NCBI GenBank assembly: GCA_029783825.1
Contig: JAREIK010000712.1
Span: 57,059 to 121,058 of the forward strand
Direction of reading: 5' to 3'
Origin: Sapria himalayana
Taxonomy: Eukaryota; Streptophyta; Magnoliopsida; Malpighiales; Rafflesiaceae
DNA: 64,000 bases
The notes under the pieces were generated by a model. That model made no database searches. It worked only from the letters and a program-made list of their open reading frames with translations, and was not told the DNA's origin. The position numbers were made by a program, and so were the translations under genes. Position 1 is the stretch's first letter; every line of letters begins with the position of its first letter. Shown piece by piece: positions 12,931 through 24,720 of this stretch.

Positions 12931-14996
12931 ATAATCTAACTATATTTTTGAATTTTAAAAATATTGTATAGGTTTATATATTTAATTTAAATATATAATT
13001 GAATTTGAAAATTACTATACATGCTAGGGTATTTTCATGTTTGACATTTAAAATTCATTAATATGTAAATATATTTTTCATTTGTTTAATTTTTTTAAAT
13101 ATCTAAAGCCATGCATTTTTCTTTTGTAAATATTTTCAAGTTGGGTATAAAAAAGTAATGTTGTATTTTATTTAATATTTTCAAATCTAGGTTTAAACTC
13201 ACCTGAACCTCAACATGGCATAGTCATGTTGGGCGGAAAGCTCACATGAACCTGAACATGGCATTTGGCTGAAGTAATGTTGGGTGCAAAGCTCACCAAA
13301 ACACCGTCATATATGGCTAATGTAAGGCGGGGTGTAAACTAATTTGAACACCCTGACTCACACTTGTTTACTCTGAAAACTAATTAGAACATCTTGACTC
13401 ACTATAGTTTTACTCCTATTATTCGATGACAAAAGTGAATTTTTGCTACAAATTGGTGCTCCAAGTGTTATATGACAGACAGTCGATGCGATATAGTTGA
13501 AGGTCAGATAATCAACAAAATCTTGACCTTAGATGTTTAATTTTTCGTTTGGAGTAAAATGGATGCATAACTGGGGCTTGAGTTCTGTTGTAATTTTATT
13601 TACCTTTTTTTTTCTTTTTATTTCATGTTATTTGATGGGATCACCCAACCCAATGATATGCATGACATATTTGATATTGAATGTTTAATTTTTTTTTCTA
13701 CATTTTAATTGTCAACATGGTATTAGAGACAGATATATATATATATATATATGTGATTTAAGAATTACAAATTATATAAGGGCACTTACACTTATCTCTA
13801 ACAAAAAAAATGAACACAGTAAGGGCAACAAGTGCTCGCATAAGGGCAGCAGGCACGCATACTGTGCGACAAGAGGTGTGTACAATGTATGACATGGGGC
13901 ACACAATTCTAGACAAGTGGTAGTGGAGGCATAATGCATGGTGAAGGCATGCAATGTGCAATGGGTTTTTATCAAAAAACCCTAACGGTGCACAACAACA
14001 TATGGCGGTGAGTGGTAATGGAAGATGGTAATTTTGTGCATAAATCCTAATTAGTGTTTTTGTAGTTCTATAAAAAAAGGAGAAAAGAATTAAGTATAGT
14101 TACTTTTGTATTTTTTTTGAGAAATCACAATTTTGTGATATTGTCTGGATTATCACAGTAGAGGTAGATAGAAGAAAGTCTTAGTTCAGTGAATTCATTA
14201 TTGGAGGATTAGTCACATTAAAAATAATTATTATATTTTATTTTTAGAGAATATCGATAGTATTATGTTGTAGTGAGAGAGATAGACTTTTAGTCAGAGC
14301 TATCTTGGGGTCTTCATAGAGTCAATTCATCACAACACTTACTAAGAATGAGTACAAAATTTTTCTCTAAGATAATAATAAATTATTCTTTTCTTATAAG
14401 TATCAATGATTATTTTAGTTGTACTCTCATTTCATATTTATTGATTATCAACACAAGAGTAAATATTTATATCATTGGTAATTATATTTTATTTTTTATA
14501 TTCTTTTCTTATTTTTAAAATATTATTATTACCAATTGAAAAATATTTAAAAGTTATTGATTATGCTATTATTCATCTTTAATCTTTATTACTTCTTTGT
14601 ATCATATTTATTTTTGATTGTCCTATTAGTTTATTTTATGTGAGTTATCTTTTTAGATAATTAAATTATAGCTTTATTATTATTTCTATTATTATTTATT
14701 TGAATAATTGGCAGACTCTGAGGAAGATTCTATTTGAGATTAAGTAGGTTAAATTATATATTCTTTCTTTAACAATAAGATCTCTCTTTATATATATGAG
14801 TATTTTGAATTTATTGCTTATGCATTCCTAGCTTGAGTATTTATCACTAGTTAAAAATAGAATACTATATTATTTTCTTAAGGATATTTTGATTATAGAA
14901 ATATAGACATATCAGCTACAAAAGCTTACTAATATTTTGTATCCTATACACTAGTTTGATTTGATTAGGTACTTATGCAATCTTATACAATAAAAT
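12931..14996. other. AT-rich, possible LTR remnant with primer-site-like motif
   Basis: No gene is recognised. At about 13,710-13,728 the plus strand reads ATGGTATTAGAGACAG. That is close to TGGTATCAGAGC, the initiator-Met tRNA complement at the primer site of copia elements, so the preceding few hundred bases may be an LTR fragment. Matching LTR edges could not be defined. The stretch 13,205-13,330 has three variants of an aacatggca / gctcac phrase. A short AT run lies at 13,732-13,752. Reading frames at 13,758-13,975 are not supported. Confidence 0.4.
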
Positions 14997-15230
14997 TAGG
15001 GGTGTCAAGTGTGCTGGGTGGCTTGAGCACGACCCATGACATAACACAATTTAGACATATCAGGTTTGACATGGCATGGTTCAAAATAATGTCTGGGCCT
15101 CACTCATGCTAGCCCATGGCACTACTTCTGTGGGAACACACGAGCCTCATGTCGTATCAAGTATGGCCCATGAGGCAGGCACATTGACATGAAATGTGGC
15201 ATGACCACATCTGAAAAAAGCATTCATTTT
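14997..15230 (+). mobile_element. hAT-1 5' terminal region
   Basis: The sequence TAGGGGTGTCAAGTGTGCTG, followed by a GC-richer stretch (gagcacgacccatgac, tggcccatgaggc), resembles the ends of plant hAT elements, which commonly begin with (C/T)AGGGGTGTCAA and a GGGCC/GCACGACCC-rich zone. It lies 0.8 kb upstream of a hAT transposase fossil in the right orientation. The 8-bp target duplication was not identified. Confidence 0.6.
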
Positions 15231-15989
15231 AAAATGGTTTCTATTTGCTGATTGGAAAACACTTGTTGCTGAGCTGTTGTCCAAAATAAAATAAAAATCT
15301 AATTATTTTATCTATTATATTACATCTGAATCCAATGGTTTAATGGGCAAAATTCGATATATGGTTGTTAAATGGATAAAATATTATTTATAAATATAAT
15401 GTTATTTTATCTATAAATAATATTTTGATATATTTTATTTTTCATATTTTATTTGTAATTACGTCTTCTCTCCCCTCTTCTTTTGGCTCTTCTTTTGGCT
15501 CTTCTTTTAAATTATAAAAGCATCATAGTATATTGTTTGTGCCCATAATTTTTTTTAATTATAATTTTAATTTACTAGAATGTCAGATTTATTTTTATGA
15601 TGAGCTATGACTTCGAAGCATGAGAATATGATCTAGAGGTAAAAAATACATGCTACCCACATAAAATAAAGATACATATCACATTGCATATATTTTATTT
15701 AATAATTTTTATATAAATAAATAAATTAACAAAAAAAGTAAAAGATTAGAAAAATATTATTCTTCTTCTCATGCTTTAGTCTCTTAAATTAAAAAATAAC
15801 AAATAATACATATTATAAAAATGAATTAGACTTATATATAGATAATAGTTGTAACTTTATAGAAATGTTTGAGGTCAAAACACAGTTTTCTTTTATGACA
15901 TTGATTCATGTGACTAAAAAACATAAAAATAAGCAAACTTCAATAGTATACACACATTTTAACATAATTTAAAATAAAATTTTAGAGAT

Positions 15990-17640
15990 ATCGAAGAGGA
16001 TTTGATATAATATATATATTATGAAAGATATATATATGTAGGGGGATGTTGGTGGCATTGACCACTATAAAAGATATGCGAATTAATACACTAAAAAATA
16101 TGGTGCATTAGATCTTTGACAAACTTAATTGAGCGGTGAAATTTTGAAGTTGTATCAACTTAAGGTTTATTGACTTCATTTATGACAATGAGTTTGGAAG
16201 GAAAGACTTGATAAAATTCATATTATGGAAACTTACTTTTAATTTATTTATCATAGAATTTCTAGGTAAATTAGAAGGAATAACATAATAATTAGTAATT
16301 AATGAACTTAAAATGCAATGAAGTGATATTTGTGACTTTCGACATTTAGATTAGTTGTGATGATGTATTCACATAAGTTATCACCCACTATATTGATTTT
16401 AAGTAGAAAATTAAATACAAAAAATTATATTTTCATGAGATTGTTTATCCTCATTATGACTCTCTATATATGAGTGTTTTTCAAAGATCTTTAGAGAATA
16501 TGATATTCAAAATAATATTTTTAGTATTATATTTGGTAATGTTTCAAATATAAGTGTTGTGATTAATATGTTTGTAAGAATTATTAGAGATGTATCATTA
16601 GATGATATTTTTTAGTATGTATCATATAATTAATCTAAAAGTGTATGTATGAATAAAAATTGGGTTGGTCATATTTGAAAATATAAAAAATTCACTAAAA
16701 GTTAAATATATTAAGATACCTAGCATATATTAAGATTTTTACATTTAATATTCGTAAGTAGGCTAAAAAAAAAATTTCAAATGAATGTTAGACTCCATTA
16801 GTATTATACATAGTTCATGTTGAATTCAAGTGTTGGCTATCAACACTTGATATTCAACGATGTCAATAGTAAAATTAGTAAAATTATTATTAATAATTTA
16901 TATTATAAGATAAAAATTTAGTTTTTGAAATTCTTAAAAATTTTTATGATATGATAAACATGTCTTAACTTATGTACACTCTTACTATATGTATTGTATA
17001 TGTAATATTAGTTATACATTTAACAAATATAAAAGATATAAATGTTTAATTTTTATTATTTGATTGCATCTTTGGATAATAAGGTTAAGTTGGAAGAGCT
17101 ATAAAACATATTAAAATATTTATTCATATGAATGAATAAAATAGAATAAACATATTGTAGGATTCATGAATGATTAGATAGTATGTTTAAATATTATGAC
17201 ACTAAGTAATATAGTTTTAGTGAGTCTTTTAGTTAGTTTTTGAGAATAAATATGAACAAATTATTTGAATACAATAATTTTTTTTATTCTGTTAGCTAAA
17301 GGTAAATGATGTGATGGTTCGTCGAATAAGAGAAAGCTATCTCGGTACTTAGATATTACTTATTGCTTTATTTTATCATATAATTATATTAAGAATTTAG
17401 ATATATTAAATTAGTGAAAATAATATAAATCCATCAATCTCATATTATCTAAGATTATATGTGATCTACTAACTCATCTGATATCTAACATAATATTTGA
17501 TCCTATTTATTCTGAGATTATGAATATTATTTTAGATAAGAGACTGATATTGTGACCATATATGATAAAAGTATTCTTATGCTTAAAAGACTGAGAGGAT
17601 CCAAAAATAAGTTTTTAGGATTTAGTGAAATAATTACTAG
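15990..17640 (+). pseudogene. hAT-1 transposase pseudogene
   Basis: This is a degenerate hAT transposase on the plus strand. Near 16,050 GGIDHYKRYAN matches the GGT.HL.RH part of a BED zinc finger. It continues with FIYDNEFGRKDLIKFI at about 16,170. At about 16,385 THYIDFK.KIKYKK corresponds to the AHFID..W.L.KRIL motif. At about 16,510 IQNNIFSIIFGNVSNISVV corresponds to I..KIF.IT.DNASNN. The C-terminal dimerisation region (17,430-17,630) reads YDKSILMLKRLRGSKNKF after an LLT....S-like stretch. Multiple stops and frameshifts disrupt it. hAT transposases cut and paste elements with short inverted ends and 8-bp target duplications. This copy is inactive. Confidence 0.75.
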
Positions 17641-20045
17641 TGAATGATGACTCACACGACATCAATGATATCGAGGTTTGACTATAAGTTTGAGATGTGA
17701 TGATCTGAACCATACAAATTTATTATGGATATTAGAAGACCGACATGTTATTATTGCTAATTACTATTGATTGTCATTATTTTTACTTAGTTTTCTAATT
17801 TATTATTATTTGTGATATCATGATGAAATCAAAATCATGAAATAGATAAATTTTTTATTGAGTTATGATTTTCATTTATTTATATTTTAAAATTAAAATT
17901 ATATTTTAAAAACTAACATTATTTGACAAAGTTAATGCCTATGGCCTCCCGCCTGATGCCTTGTGGCTGCTAGGCATGGGCAGACGGCTTGGCCTTGCCA
18001 GTACAGTTTAGTGGCAGTGGCCACAGGCCATTGGACACTAGCTAGCTGCCAATAAGCTAGCGTTAGCATCCAGTAGCCAAGAGCCAGCCAACTAGCTAGA
18101 GTGAGGGGGCACAGGTAGTGGCCCACGCAACACACCAGGCTGAGAAAAATGGGCCTTTGGGCCATGTTAGCACCTAGTAGCCAGGCACTCCTTAGTCATG
18201 CCTTAAGAGTAAGAATGCCTTATGCACTCATTAATTGCAGGCACCACAATGCCCTTGCCATAGTGCCTCGCTTGGGGGGAGGCATGCCCATTTTGTGAAA
18301 GACAAAATGGCATGAATTACTTCAAGCACTCCTCATGGGAGGCAATCACTTTAAATGCCCTCCCCCTCCTACCACAAAAATCAAACCCAAAGAGATGCAT
18401 TATCTTTCTCCTTTCTTCATAAAATTACTATAAATCTTACAAATTCATCTATCTCATATTATCTAAGATTATACATGATTTACTAATCTTTTAGGTATCT
18501 TTCATATTATTGAGTTTATTTTTTTGTTATTACTTATTTTATTTTAGATAAGAGATTGATATTGCGACCATATATCATAAAAATATTCTCATGCTTAAAA
18601 GACTATGAGGATTCATTAATTAATCTTTAGGATCAAGTGAAAAAATTACTAGTGGATGATGACTCACATGACATCGATGGTATTGAGGTTTTGACAAAAA
18701 CTTGTGATGTGACAATCCGAACCATACAAACTTATCTTGGATATTACAAGACTCACATGCTATTATTGTTGACTCTTGTTGATTATTGTGTTTTTTACTT
18801 AATTTTCTAATTTATTATTATATGTTATATTGTGATAAAATCAAAATCAAAATCACGAAATAGATATATATTTTTTGAGTTGACTCTTATTCATTTTCAT
18901 TAACAATATAATATAGTTTATTTTTACTATTTAAATTGTTAAAAATCAATATTATATTTAAAAAAACTTTATATGACAAGTTAGTGTCTATGGCCCCTTG
19001 CCTAAAGCCCAATGTCCACTAGGCACTAGTTGATGGGTTGGCCTAGCTAGTATAATTTAGTGGTTGTGTCCGTAGGTCATTGGGCATTGGCTAGCTTCTA
19101 GTCAGCCAGTGTTAGTACCAGGAACCAGCCAACCAACCAAGGTGAGGTGGCATAGGTTTGGCCAACCTGACCTTGTCCTACCCAACACGTTTGGTTGGGA
19201 AAAGTGGGCCTTTGGGCCATGTTAGTACCCAACGTCCATGTGTGCCTTGGGCACGCCTTAAGACACTAGCTAGTACAATCAATTGGTTGTGGCCATAGGC
19301 CACTGGGAATTGGCTGCCTGCTAGTCAGCTAGTGTTAGCACCCAACAGCCAAGGACCGGCCAACCAACCAACTAGGGTGAGGGGGCATAGGTAGTGGCCA
19401 ACCTGATCCTGTCCTACCCAACATGTCTGGTTGAGAAAAGTGGGCTTTTGGGCCGTGTTAGCACCCAACGCCCATGTGTGCGTTAGACATGCCTTCAGAC
19501 TCACATGTTACCATTGTTGACTATTGTTGATTGTCGTGCTTTTTACATAGTTTTTTAATTTATTATTATTTGTGATATTACGATGAAATCAAAATCATGA
19601 AATAGATGTGTTTTTTATTGAGTTGATTTTTATTCATTTTCATTTACAATGCAATACATTTTATATTTAATAATTAAATTTTTAATAATTAAATATCAAT
19701 CTTAAAAACAAACTCTGTATGACAAAGTTAGTGCCCATGGCCCCTTGCTTGATGCCTAATGGTCACTAGGCATTGGTTGATGGGTTTTCCTAGCTAGTAC
19801 AATCCAGTGGATATGGTCATAGGCCACTGGGCACTGGCTATTTGCTAGTCAGCCAGTGTTAGCACCCAATAGTCAGGAATTAGCTAACCAACTAGGGTGA
19901 GGGGGCATAGGTAGTGGCCAACTCGACCATGTCCTACCCAACACGTCTGGTTGAGAAAATTGGGCCTTTGGGCTATGTTAGCACCCAAAGGCCATGCATG
20001 CCACAGGCATGCCTTGAGCTAAAGCATGCCTCAAGCATGCCATAT
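17410..20045. repeat. Tandem amplification of hAT-1 3' end with GC-rich module
   Basis: The hAT-1 C-terminal coding end plus its downstream sequence (from about 17,410) recurs from about 18,420, and again in part from about 19,496. Shared phrases include ctcatattatctaagattata, gatgactcacatgacatcgat and aaatcaaaatcatgaaatag. Each unit ends in a GC-rich module of about 235 bp (ggcctttgggccatgttagcaccca). The module appears at about 17,938-18,200, 19,000-19,262, 19,262-19,495 and 19,735-20,040, so the middle unit has it twice. A 77-codon frame at 17,932-18,165 on the minus strand lies in the module and is not supported as a gene. Confidence 0.8.
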
Positions 20046-20111
20046 GCACTGGCCCCATAATGCATCACTCTCAATAATACTTACAAGTAAGAGGTTAAGG
20101 AAATAGCCAAT

Positions 20112-20465
20112 ATTTTATTTTGTAGATGATTATATGATGTTGCAATTCATTTAATACAGTGAACTAAATTAGTTCTTAACCAATGCTTGAGATAATTGGG
20201 TAATATGATTTGAAATATCAGAGATCTAACTCTCATGATGTGAGAGTTACTAATCTAAATAAAAAATTAATTCTTACAAAAAATTTGATTTTTTATTTTG
20301 TAGATAGTTATATATTACTGTAATTCATTTAATATAGTCAACTATATTAGTTCTTAACCAATGCTTGAAAGGCAAATGGGCAATATTATTTGAGATATAA
20401 GAGATTTAATTTTTATGATGTGATAGTTACTAGTCTAAAAAAAGAATTAATTTTTATAATGAATT
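20112..20465. repeat. 178-bp tandem duplication upstream of hAT-2
   Basis: Two copies sharing attttgtagat, ttcatttaata and ttagttcttaaccaatgcttga are offset by 178 bp (tgtagat at 20,121 and 20,299). They lie directly upstream of the second hAT fossil. Confidence 0.85.
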
Positions 20466-20539
20466 TGATGAAGAATCATTTTATATTATGGAAGTAAAAT
20501 AAATATTTAATTATATCAAATGAATGAACTGATAGGAAA

Positions 20540-22390
20540 GAAAGAATGTTGGTGAATATCAGGGTGAATTTATAAAGAAAAATCATGTATTCATGTTTAT
20601 AAAACCTATTGATATTTTTTTTATGATCAAGACGAGAGATAAATAATTTGAATTATTTGATAGTTGGGTGAAAGAAGTTAACAAAGATAATATTAATCAA
20701 GTTATAATAAATAATACTTCAAATTATGTGATAGTAATATTTAAAATTTAATTTGATTTTTTTATTATTTTATTTAGGTTAAATACATTATATATTATTT
20801 CTATATTAATGTTTAACTTTAACTTATATATGCAGATTGTTGAAATAAAAAAGACAATATTTGTAATGGATACTATGTATTGCATTTTGTCTTGACTTAT
20901 TGTTGAAAGATATTGAAAAACTATCATATATCAAGAAGAGAATAAAGTGAGTTATATTTATATGTGGTTGTATTTATAATAAAATGAGATTGCTTAATAT
21001 GATTAGATGATTTATTGAGCAAAATTAGTTTTTGAGGCTAACAAAGATGTGGTTTGTAATGGTCTTCATCACTTTATCTCGTATTAATAAATAAAAAAAT
21101 AACTTGAGGAAGTTATAAATTGGCAAAAGAGGAAAAGAGAAAAAATATAATTTTTATGCCTCATTTTTAGAATACTGTAATATTTTGTTTGACGATGTCA
21201 TACCCTCTTATACATATTCTTTGTTTGGTGGTTGGTGAAAAGAGGCATACAATGAGTTACATTTATGTTTTCATGCAAATGATAGAAAATAATTATCAAA
21301 AGCTTTAATGAGAGTGAAAAAAATTATAAGGAAATCATGAAAATCATTAATAGGCGGTGAGAGATTCAACTTCATCAGCCTTATATTCAACTAAAAATTT
21401 TTGTACACATAGTTTTATTATGATACAAAAGGATTAGTAGTAAATCTAGATTCAAAAATATTTGAAGATGTATGTAAATGCATGTTGAGAATGATGAAAT
21501 AGAGAGGTGAATAAAATACAATTATATCATAATTGGACTTGTACATGCATTCTCAATACCTTTTTGATTATGATTTTTCCATGCGAACAAAGAAGTCTTA
21601 ACTATTAGGTTAGTTTTTTAATTTAGTTATTTACTGTATTTAAATTAATATATTTTTTATTAAAATATAAGAAATATTTAGCTTATAATTTATTTATATT
21701 AATCATAATTGAATAATGAAGTATATTTAGATCTAATATTAATAGTTTGTAAAAATTTGTATTGTGGCATTTCAACCTAATATATAGTGTATCTGGTTGT
21801 GAAATAAATTAAAATATCTTCTAGAATGTAAATTATTAAATAATTACGAAAAATTAATATCTTTATTATATTATTTAATATAATATATAATCTAATAATC
21901 ATGATTTTTTTAGATTTATAACAAGAAGATAAATAAGTTGGAATATTAATGCTTGAATGATTTGATGTACATTAAGTACAATTGAGCCTTGATAAAAAGA
22001 TTCAATGGGCATCATATTGTTGATTTTATTTTTTTTGGAAGATATAAATTATAACAATAAATAATAGATGAACAAAAAAAAATGAAGATGTTACAAAAGA
22101 TAATTTAGCATTTGAGAGTAATGATTTAACTAGTGGTGTTGTTGTAAGAGCTAGAGGAGTTAAAGGGTTTATATAAAAATTAAAGCAAGTTCGAGCAAAT
22201 ATAAATATCAAAGTTAATATCATCAAGTTTTAAATATACATTTACTTATATTTTGATTCATGAAGATGAAAAATGACCCAGTTATCAGGAGATGAAGATT
22301 AAGACAAGGGAGAGTTCAAAAGTGATGATAAAACAAATGATAGTCATGATGATTTTATGGATTTAGGGGTTGAGCAAGATCTATAAGTAT
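20540..22390 (+). pseudogene. hAT-2 transposase pseudogene (DUF659 type)
   Basis: This second, unrelated hAT fossil is on the plus strand. At about 20,640-20,740 it reads FELFDSWVKEVN / INQVIINNTSNYVIV, matching the WV.EVG..NVVQVVTDNASNYV signature of DUF659. Next come WTLCIAFCLDLLLKDIEKL (about 20,870-20,930) and then LRLTKMWFVMVFITLS, corresponding to the LRPA.TRFAT.F..L block. NYKEIMKIINRR and EIQLHQPYIQ (about 21,330-21,390) match the KY..I..IID.RW..QLH.PLHAA block. Near 21,960 LMYIKYN corresponds to the late LVYVHYN motif, followed by an acidic tail. Several stops and frameshifts are present. It is inactive, and its terminal repeats were not located. Confidence 0.8.
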
Positions 22391-22791
22391 TTATTTTGTA
22401 TATCTTTTTTAATTTTTAATTTTTGTTATACAAAAAATAATAATGATATTATATTTTTATTAGTGATATGCTATATTTGAAGTTTAATTTTTTAACTTTA
22501 TATATTGGATTTTTAAAATTTAATTATTTTATTTTATTTTTCTTAATGATATTGATGTTGAGAAGTACTAATAATATATATTTTTTTATGTTTAATATTA
22601 TTTTTTTTGATTTTGTTTTATTAATAGATAAAAATTATAAATAATTCTTTAGTTAAATATAAAAATTTTATGTATTTTTATGTAGAGTATGTCACAAAAA
22701 AAATTTCACCTTTATTGCCACTTGAGCCTCCATGCTCCAAAAGGGTTTTGTGCCTCGATGTGCTTTGCCTTGGTTTGCCGTGCATCTCAGT

Positions 22792-22910
22792 GTGCTTTGC
22801 ACCTGGGTGCGCCTTGCGCCTGGGTGAGCCTTGTGCCTGGGTGCGCCTTGTGCCTGGGAGCGCCTTGCGCATGGGTGCGCCTTGCACCTGGGTGTGCTTT
22901 GTGCTTGGGT
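22792..22910. repeat. 17-bp GC-rich minisatellite
   Basis: Seven units of GCGCCTTGTGCCTGGGT and variants repeat with an exact 17-bp period, with degraded units upstream to about 22,730. Because 17 is not a multiple of three, the overlapping reading frames on both strands here (22,670-22,999) are repeat artefacts. Confidence 0.95.
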
Positions 22911-23044
22911 GTTTGAATCTCGATGCATATTTCATCTCAAATAACTATAGACGAGCCTACCTCCTACGATGCTATGTCGATATGAAACGACCCGATTGAT
23001 ATCTTTAACTTAAACATATGAAAACCTAATAAAAATATGATTAA

Positions 23045-23575
23045 AGAGAAATTTAAGTATCTTATAATATTTGTTGTTGACTATTTAAGATATATTTGGA
23101 TATATCTATTTCATGATAGATCAGAAGTCTTCTTTGGTTAAAATTTTTTATAAATTGATAAAAACTCAATTCGATAAAATTAAAAAAATTAAAAAATAAT
23201 AATATATTATAATTTATGTCATATCAATTTAATATTTATTATATAGATCATTAGATTATATACTAGACTTTTTTGTAATATCATACCTTCAACAAAATAA
23301 GGGGCTGAAGGAAGAATAGACAACTGATTGAGATGACTCATATTTTCACTTGGAATGAGTATTCCAAAATTGTTGTCTTCTAGAGTTTTTTGTTTCACTT
23401 ATTTTTTTTATTGTTCTCTAGGATGAGACAAACTAGTATCCAAGGCCTTGAGTTATGTCTTTCTTGGATATTCCCAAAGAGAGTATGTTTTTTACCATAG
23501 ACTGATAAAATTTTAATGAGCTTAGATGTTAATTGTTTAATAATGATTTATTCTTTAACATGCTTAGAAAGAGTA

Positions 23576-23620
<45 letters not shown>

Positions 23621-24720
23621 CATTTGGATTCATCACTCTTTGTCTCTTATCTATAACCCTACATTGACTTTTAGTCGATAGAGAGAGTCACTCATTGCCT
23701 AAATTTGATCATGTTGGTTTTGAGCATGATATTATTCTCATAGAATCAACATACTTGCCAACAAATTCAGATTATATTGAGTCTAGCGAAAGTGAGAATT
23801 CTTGAGTAGAAGAATTTTTTCATATCTAGATTACATAGTATTATAAGTATGTGCACCAATACAGACTCATAATGTTGGAAATTATGACACTTGAACATTC
23901 ATAACTTAGAGTATATACTAGATGAGAGAAACATGCCTAGCTTGATAGGATAAGAGGCGATCCTATCGAGGAGCCAAACAATTTTATAGGCAGTTCCTCT
24001 TACCTTGACCTTTTGATTGCTCTATGAAAAGGAGAGAAGAAGTGTACTCAATACTCGATTTCACATAGTTCATTGCACTCTTATTTTATTTTATTTTATT
24101 TCTTTTATTATTTCTCTTGATGAAACTAGCATGATATTTTTCTGAGATATTATCTTATTTAAGAATGTGTCAGACTATGATAGATGAGATGTATATCCTT
24201 AACTATAATGAGATCAGACAACTAATATCATGATCGTTGAGAAAGTCTGTTGTTGGATGCATTTTATTATTTACTATGAAGGCAAGTTTTGATGAAAAAT
24301 CATATCAACTTAAATTGAGATCTATAGTGATGTGATACAATTAGATATTTGGTATGAAATATTATGATACTTACTCTACAGTGATCAAGTTGACTTCGGT
24401 ACATATTTTAATTTTTTTACAATATCTCACGGTTAGAGTATACACAAACAAAACATGGAAAAAATATTTTTATATTATAAACTTGAGATGGAGGTATATA
24501 TGAAGCAACTACTAGTGTTTTGGGCAGTAGAATCATGTGTGGTTTGCAGATTGTAAAATGTATTATACGGTCTAAAGTAGTCACCTGAGCCTGGTTTGCA
24601 AGGTTTTTCCTTGTAGTCACTTTATTTGAGCTAATGAAATACATTATTGATTTTCATTTGTTCTTCTTTAGGATACATATTATTTCATGCAAAATTTATC
24701 TATTGGTAGAGATAATAAAA
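23045..24720 (+). pseudogene. Ty1/copia pol fossil (integrase to reverse transcriptase)
   Basis: This is a plus-strand retrotransposon polyprotein remnant with frameshifts. FKYLIIFVVDYLRYIWIYL and HDRSEVFF (from about 23,050) match the copia integrase GFKYFVTFVDD.SR.TW..L block. Near 23,300 a frameshifted GAEGRIDN-type stretch matches the GVAERKNRQLIEMTR segment. At about 23,435 KALSYVFLGYSQRE matches the integrase C-terminal KCVFLGYS. After a non-conserved linker and an AT microsatellite, the reverse transcriptase region reads IFGMKYYDTYSTVIKLTSVH (24,340-24,400), then MEVYMKQLLVF and VVCRL (24,488-24,550) and AWFARFFLVVTLFEL (about 24,590-24,635). The catalytic YVDD was not found. No LTRs were paired with it. 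Confidence 0.8.
23577..23619. repeat. (AT)n microsatellite
   Basis: About 43 bp of uninterrupted AT repeat lie inside the copia pol fossil, in the integrase-RT linker. Confidence 0.95.

Noticed and set aside
13758..13975. Two overlapping 67-codon minus-strand frames.
   Set aside because: Both are open in the same short stretch, with no recognisable domain; chance frames near a possible retroelement leader.
22670..22999. Cys/Ala/Leu-rich frames on the plus strand and Arg/Lys/Gln-rich frames on the minus strand.
   Set aside because: They translate a 17-bp minisatellite whose unit length is not a multiple of three, and the opposite strand is open as well.
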